64,000 nt of DNA from Stercorarius parasiticus. Its lineage: Eukaryota; Chordata; Aves; Charadriiformes; Stercorariidae. Positions 59,487 to 64,000 of this stretch are shown here, one piece after another. Every line of letters starts with the position of its first letter. The stretch's first letter is position 1. Under the pieces are notes generated by a model. That model saw only the letters and a list, made by a program, of their open reading frames with translations. It had not been told where the DNA came from and made no database searches. Location: NCBI GenBank assembly GCA_013396915.1, contig VWZL01002797.1:64533-128532 (forward strand), read 5' to 3'. The position numbers and the translations under genes were made by a program.

Positions 59487-62400
59487 TAGCAAGGAGTAAG
59501 TCTTTATGGTTTCTTTCTGCCTGGGTCGCTCCCCGAGCATCTCTACTTGGGTGTGTGTTATGATTCTGTCTGGGATCCTCATCCCATGAGGCTGATCCCT
59601 GCGTGCCAAGCGATGGGGCAGCGGGATCCCACCGCTGCAGATGCGACCAGAGCCACCGAAGCATCAACAGTAGCAGCTGAAGCTGTTCTGCAGGCCAGCA
59701 GGTTAAGCCCACACGGCCGCCCCCTGCCCACGTTGTCCCCCCCCCCAGCTGCCGGGCTTTCATTTCAAAGCCTCGCACCTCCTCGGGAGACCGGTGTTAG
59801 CGTTTCACTTCAGCTTTCCAAATGCTATACGTCCACAGCACTGGTGAGTCACGTTTTCCACCCCCTGTTATTTAACACGACACTCTCAGCCAACATATTT
59901 TGTGGACCCAAGTCATCGTGATTAGAAATGTATGTTTTCAATAATGACAATGTACTTTTCCTCCCTCCACCCCACTCAAACCTTCAATTTACGAATCAGG
60001 GAAAAGTATTTTAAACATGTAGATCAAAATTACACACCAGCTTAAATGTGTCACTTTTTGGCTCAGCCACCCCATTTCTCAGCCAAGAGTTGCAACTAAG
60101 ATTTCTGCTCCTCTGTTTTATTGATTCCTTTTTTTCTTTCCAAGAGCACAAATAGCCACTTAACACACAAAAAAAATATAAATTAACCCCTAAGCAACTG
60201 CTCCATCTGCTTCCTTGGGGGTTTTGTGCCAATCCACAGCGTTTCCCAAGACCGTGGTGGCTGCCCATTGACCATATGAAGTTTCTCGGCTGCTCCAAAT
60301 TGTCTCAGGTCCTTCACCTTTGGGTGAGACCAGCTGAGGGCTCCACCTCAGGTGTCCTTCAGCAGTCATGGGTTTTTCCAGGCGCAAATATGAGTTTCTT
60401 AAATAGAAATGTCTGAATCCCTTCCAAATAGAGGCTAATTTGTAGCCTAGCATCTCGTTTCAAAGGACGTCTGAGTTTCTCAGATTTTGTAGCCCTTAAT
60501 GCACTGTGTAATTAAACGGGGGATCGTAGCTGCAAACACAAATGGCTGCATTTGCAGCTGGAACGAAAAAGAAAAGAATATGAAACACTATTTTGCACTG
60601 TATTTCTGCAAGGCTCGTGTCACGGGAAGGATCCCACCCGGCAAAGGGGGTCGCGGTGTTGAGGCTGGAACTGGAGCATATTCAATGACATGCCGCACAG
60701 AGGACGTTTTGTCTCCTGGCACATGTAGTAGAAAACACAACCCTATTGTGCAGCTCGGGGGTTTTCCAGGCTTCTCTGCTGTGTTTTGAACTCTGCGGCC
60801 TCAGGTAATAAATACACGTACGCACCCCCACGTTCGTCGTTATCCCAGACTAGGAATTAACCTAAACAGAGAAAGTGTGTCCTTGACTGAGTTTGGTTAC
60901 CAAAGCTGTGCCGGAGCAGCTGGGTTGAACCTGAGCGAGGGCTTTGAGCAGCAGGAACAGAGGGGACAGCGTGTGGCCTCCGGGGTTTGCGTCCCTGGGT
61001 GACCACAGGGCATGGTCTGGGGATGTGGGGGAGTAGGGGGTTTGTCCCCAGCTCCTGCCTGATGCCAACAGCAGCGGAGCTTTTGCTGTCCTTCCGCAAC
61101 GCGCCTGGAAATGAGCATCACAGCGGTCCGCACCCTGCAAACCAGCGAGGAAACCTCCTCTTCCCCATCCCCACGGTGACAGCTGCACACGCTTCCCAGG
61201 CTGATGGTATATGACAGGTCTGATGTGAGCAAGGATTTTCATTTACACTATGTAGCAGTTAGCAACAGATGGAACCATAAGATCAATATATAGTCCAAAT
61301 AATTAAGAATCGTGTTTTTAATTGTGCCTTTTCAACAAGCATTTCAAATGCTTCCTAAATCAGCCATGCGGTTGTTGATATAGGAGCAGTCGCAATACAT
61401 TTATTTTTGAGAGACACATTGAAGCTGCAAAGAGACTGATCCAAACAAGACGAGCGAGTGCCTTGTGTTTGGGAAAGGTTTTTTGGCAGCTCTTGGGGGG
61501 GTCACTGCAAACCGTCCCGGTGCGGATGGGTTGTGATGCCCAAGAGGTTAACCCGGCGGGTAAAGCAAAGCACAATTGATTTTATCTTTCTGAAGGCTTC
61601 GGGCTTTATCTTTCCAGACACTGTGCTTTCAGCTGAACCAAACCATTTTAAACTCTCATAGTTCCCGTGTGCGTTCAACGTTTCTGCATTTGGGTAAACT
61701 GAGGCAGAGAAGTGCTACGGGCCAGGCTAAGCAGGGGGGCGGGAGCTCTGAGCTCCCCGTGCCTCTTTTTCCTTTGCCGGCGTGTTTGACCTAGCAGGAC
61801 CAAAGGCCTCCCCCAGAGCGATGCTATCTAGCAGTGTTACAGCAGAGCGGGATCCGAGCAGCCTGTTTTTAAGCTCAGATGAACTGGATGTTCCCTAACA
61901 TTGGTGTTCTCACTTGAAAAGCTGAAATGAAAGATTTGGCATCCTTTCGGAAAAAGAATCCTGTTTGGCTGATCTTTCAGGCATTGAAACCAAAGTAACT
62001 GGCTGAAAACCAAATGTTATAACCCAACAGCTTGGAAGCTGTCCTGTCACCCTTCCCCGAGCGCACAGCAGGGTGCTCAGATAGGGAACACCCTCGCCTG
62101 CCTCTGGGAAGGGGCTGTGCCCCCCCTGGCTGCAAAGGGCCCAGTGCCAGTGCTTGCATGGGTAGTGGGAAAGATGCTCTATTCAGGAAGGCTGGGAAAA
62201 CGTTTCCCCCTGGCCCATGGGACCATTGCCCCCCCGCAGCCTGCTGCAGGGTGCTGCACTGATGCTGCACACGTGTGCGCTAAAGGCTTTGATTTGGGGA
62301 GAGAAGGTGTCGCCCAGCTTCCCGCCGGCATGGAATGGGCCTTGGGGCTCTCCCACGAGGAACTGGGTGCAGTCATGGTGGTCGGCAGAGCCCAGGGCAC

Positions 62401-62599
62401 TGCGGATGGTGCTGCGGCTCTGGGCTGCCGTTGCAGCAAGAGGTGAAGTCAAGCCCCCCTGTATTACGTATTTCTGGCTGTATCTTAGAAGGCCATTCGG
62501 TATCGTCTCCTGTTCTAAGGGGTTTCAGCACTGTAGCAAGGTGCTTTAGGGTTGTTTCCATTCGCTATTGTAATTTTGGGAGACGATTTGTTTATCCTC
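59487..62599. other. unique non-coding DNA, no gene seen
   Basis: No gene. Bases 59,860-60,180 and 61,240-61,340 are AT-rich. A GGTAAACTGAGGCAGAGAAG word near 61,692-61,711 is MIR-core-like on the minus strand, but its flanks are diverged. ORFs are short and unrecognisable. Confidence 0.45.
61677..61735 (-). mobile_element. possible MIR core remnant
   Basis: GCATTTGGGTAAACTGAGGC then AGAGAAGTGCTAC partly matches the reverse MIR core (CATTTTACAGATGAGGAAACTGAGGC, AGAGAGGTTAAGTGAC) from memory. The match is short and could be chance. Confidence 0.25.
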
Positions 62600-62830
62600 T
62601 GGTTGGACGAGGAGATAAAGCCGCATCCAGATCCGGCTGAGGGCCAGGAGGAGCCTGTGCGGGTGCAGCACCCGGATTTACTGCTGGCCCCACGGGTCCG
62701 GTCTCCTGGCAGCCCCTTCTGTCCCATCCGGCAGGGGTCAGCCCCGGCTCCATCCCTGCCCCGCAGCGTGGGTGCTCGCGGGCTCGGGGAGGGTGTTACC
62801 GTGGTGGCAGCGGGGGGCGAAGTGGGGATC
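62600..62830. promoter_or_regulatory. CpG-rich segment
   Basis: About 18 CpGs in 230 bases at high GC by hand count, densest at 62,761-62,820. It overlaps a 143-codon plus-strand ORF (62,552-62,983) with no recognisable domain. It lies about 100 bases before an AT-rich candidate conserved element. Confidence 0.25.
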
Positions 62831-62929
62831 AAGGGGAGCATCCAAGCTCCACCATCCCCAGCATCTGCCAGCACGAGTTGGACCACGAACTCTGCCTGCG
62901 CACAGTTACTCCCCGGCTTAATTTATATT

Positions 62930-63330
62930 AAATGCGGCCACATCTTTCAAACAATCTCCGCGCTCTTCTGTTTGTGCAGGTGATGATGATATAGACTCAT
63001 TTATGCAAGATTATCCTTTTATCACATTTCCAGACTCATTTATGAGGCTCATGTTTTCCCCCCAAGGGCATCATCAAGTGAGTTAAGTTGTACTATTTGC
63101 CTCCCGCCGTGAACTGGCAGGAGCCTACTTCATTGACTGATGAGGGCTGCTGCCTTCGCCAAATAGGGTCTGTGTGATGGATATTTTACTTGTGAATATT
63201 ATAGCTGGAAATTAGCATGTTTATTGAGGTAGAATGCGTTTGTTTACATTCTGCTACCCATGGTATTACCTTTTATGACCTGAGTTATTTAGCTGAAGAT
63301 AAGCATAAGTGCTCCCCATCTGGGGGGAGG
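62930..63330. promoter_or_regulatory. AT-rich candidate conserved non-coding element
   Basis: Long CpG-poor block with many homeodomain-type words (CATTTATG, TTTATTGAGG, GTTTACATTC, TTATTTAGC). The 13-mer AGACTCATTTATG occurs twice, at 62,993-63,005 and 63,032-63,044. No coding potential. Of all AT-rich blocks here it looks most like a conserved developmental enhancer, but this is judged from composition and motif density only. Confidence 0.35.
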
Positions 63331-64000
63331 GGAGAGAGGAAATAAAAAAAAATTAATGAACTACTAGATATCAAATTATGCAGTAAGTAAGTGATGGAGA
63401 CACCTCTCTGGGAGCTGCCCCGATGCCCTCACCTGGGCTGGACTGGCTGGAGCACGGAGGGGTGGGAGGGAGGGACTCGGCTCAGTTTTACCTACAGTTT
63501 TACCTATATTTGCCTAGAGGCAAGAAAGCGGCTTTCCAGGGAGGAAAACGTTCCATCTCACTGGAAGCATCCAACAGCAGCCGGATACCCCATAGTGGGG
63601 ATGGTGGGTGGGAAGAGCTGGGGGTCTCAGCCCACCCCACAGAGCAGCCCCTCCGGTCCTGCCCTTCCAGGGTCCTTCACTGTCCCGTTCCCTTGGCTAC
63701 ACGGTGAGAGCCAGGGCACAGCCAGACTGAAGGATTAAGAGAAGACCAATTAACTTTATATTCCTAAGGCGGCGGCAGCTAAATGAACCATTCGCGATTG
63801 TTAAAAGGTGAAAAAAAAATTTAAACCTCAGGTTGCAAAGCCGACCGGCGCCGTTTTTGGCATTACAGGAGCACGCACAGCACAGTGCCGTGGGTTCGTG
63901 CCATGCCTTGAGCTCCAGGCGGGTAGATGCTGTCTTTCCCCATTTGTTTCTATTTTTCATTTGTCTTGTGGATGCCATCCATCCTTTTTGGCATCGCCTT
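63331..64000. other. unique non-coding DNA, no gene seen
   Basis: No gene. Short A runs lie at about 63,344-63,352 and 63,811-63,819. Nothing else is recognisable up to the window end. Confidence 0.5.

Noticed and set aside
59211..59778. Poly-Leu and Ser/Pro-repeat ORFs on the minus strand and Glu/Lys or Gly/Glu ORFs on the plus strand
   Set aside because: These are the GGA/GAA microsatellite read in different frames.
1..64000. CRISPR arrays, prophage, operons or other prokaryotic systems
   Set aside because: CR1 content, homopolymer tracts and lack of dense coding all indicate vertebrate nuclear DNA. The only regular array is the 31-bp minisatellite, which has no spacers.
1..64000. Endogenous retrovirus or LTR pair
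   Set aside because: No paired LTR-like direct repeats, primer-binding site, or gag/pol-like reading frames were seen. The only RT homology is CR1-type.

Overview
This window looks like non-coding DNA from a bird nuclear genome. The main evidence is a set of CR1 LINE copies of avian type. They are 5'-truncated, have no poly(A) tail, and end in the short ATTCTRTG-type direct repeat that marks avian CR1 3' ends. I see no L1 or Alu-like elements, no retroviral LTR pair, no bacterial-style operons, and no tRNA or rRNA gene. The species cannot be told from the sequence by eye.

I could not support a single host protein-coding gene, exon or RNA gene in the 64 kb. The open reading frames are 60-230 codons long, overlap on both strands, and match no protein family I recognise. 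The longest (about 230 codons, minus strand) owes its length to a 31-bp minisatellite. The only recognisable protein-coding homology is two CR1 ORF2 remnants on the minus strand: a reverse-transcriptase core at about 30,517-30,735 and an ORF2 C-terminus at 37,134-37,511.

Layout: 1-30 kb is mostly single-copy DNA with one plus-strand CR1 (543-880), an old minus-strand CR1 tail (12,836-12,913), a MIR-like SINE remnant (18,902-18,972), and CpG-rich patches near 19.3-19.96 kb and 28.6-28.9 kb. From 30 to 49 kb lie most of the CR1 pieces: 30.5 and 36.8-37.5 and 38.6 kb on the minus strand; 33.0, 40.7, 43.0 and 48.7 kb on the plus strand. A 20-unit 31-bp minisatellite spans 33,859-34,471. From 49 to 64 kb the sequence is again mostly unique. 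It has CpG-rich blocks (about 52.1-52.6, 54.0-54.3 and 62.6-62.8 kb) beside AT-rich blocks that look like conserved regulatory DNA, and a 212-bp uninterrupted purine tract at 59,275-59,486.

My overall reading (inference) is an intergenic or large-intron interval with several candidate regulatory elements. AT-rich, homeodomain-site-like blocks alternate with CpG-rich patches. I found no convincing new biological system. The most unusual structures are the minisatellite, the purine tract, the CpG/AT-rich composite near 54 kb, and a CR1 tail at 43.0 kb flanked by an 11-bp direct repeat. Element consensus comparisons are from memory, and CpG counts were made by hand.
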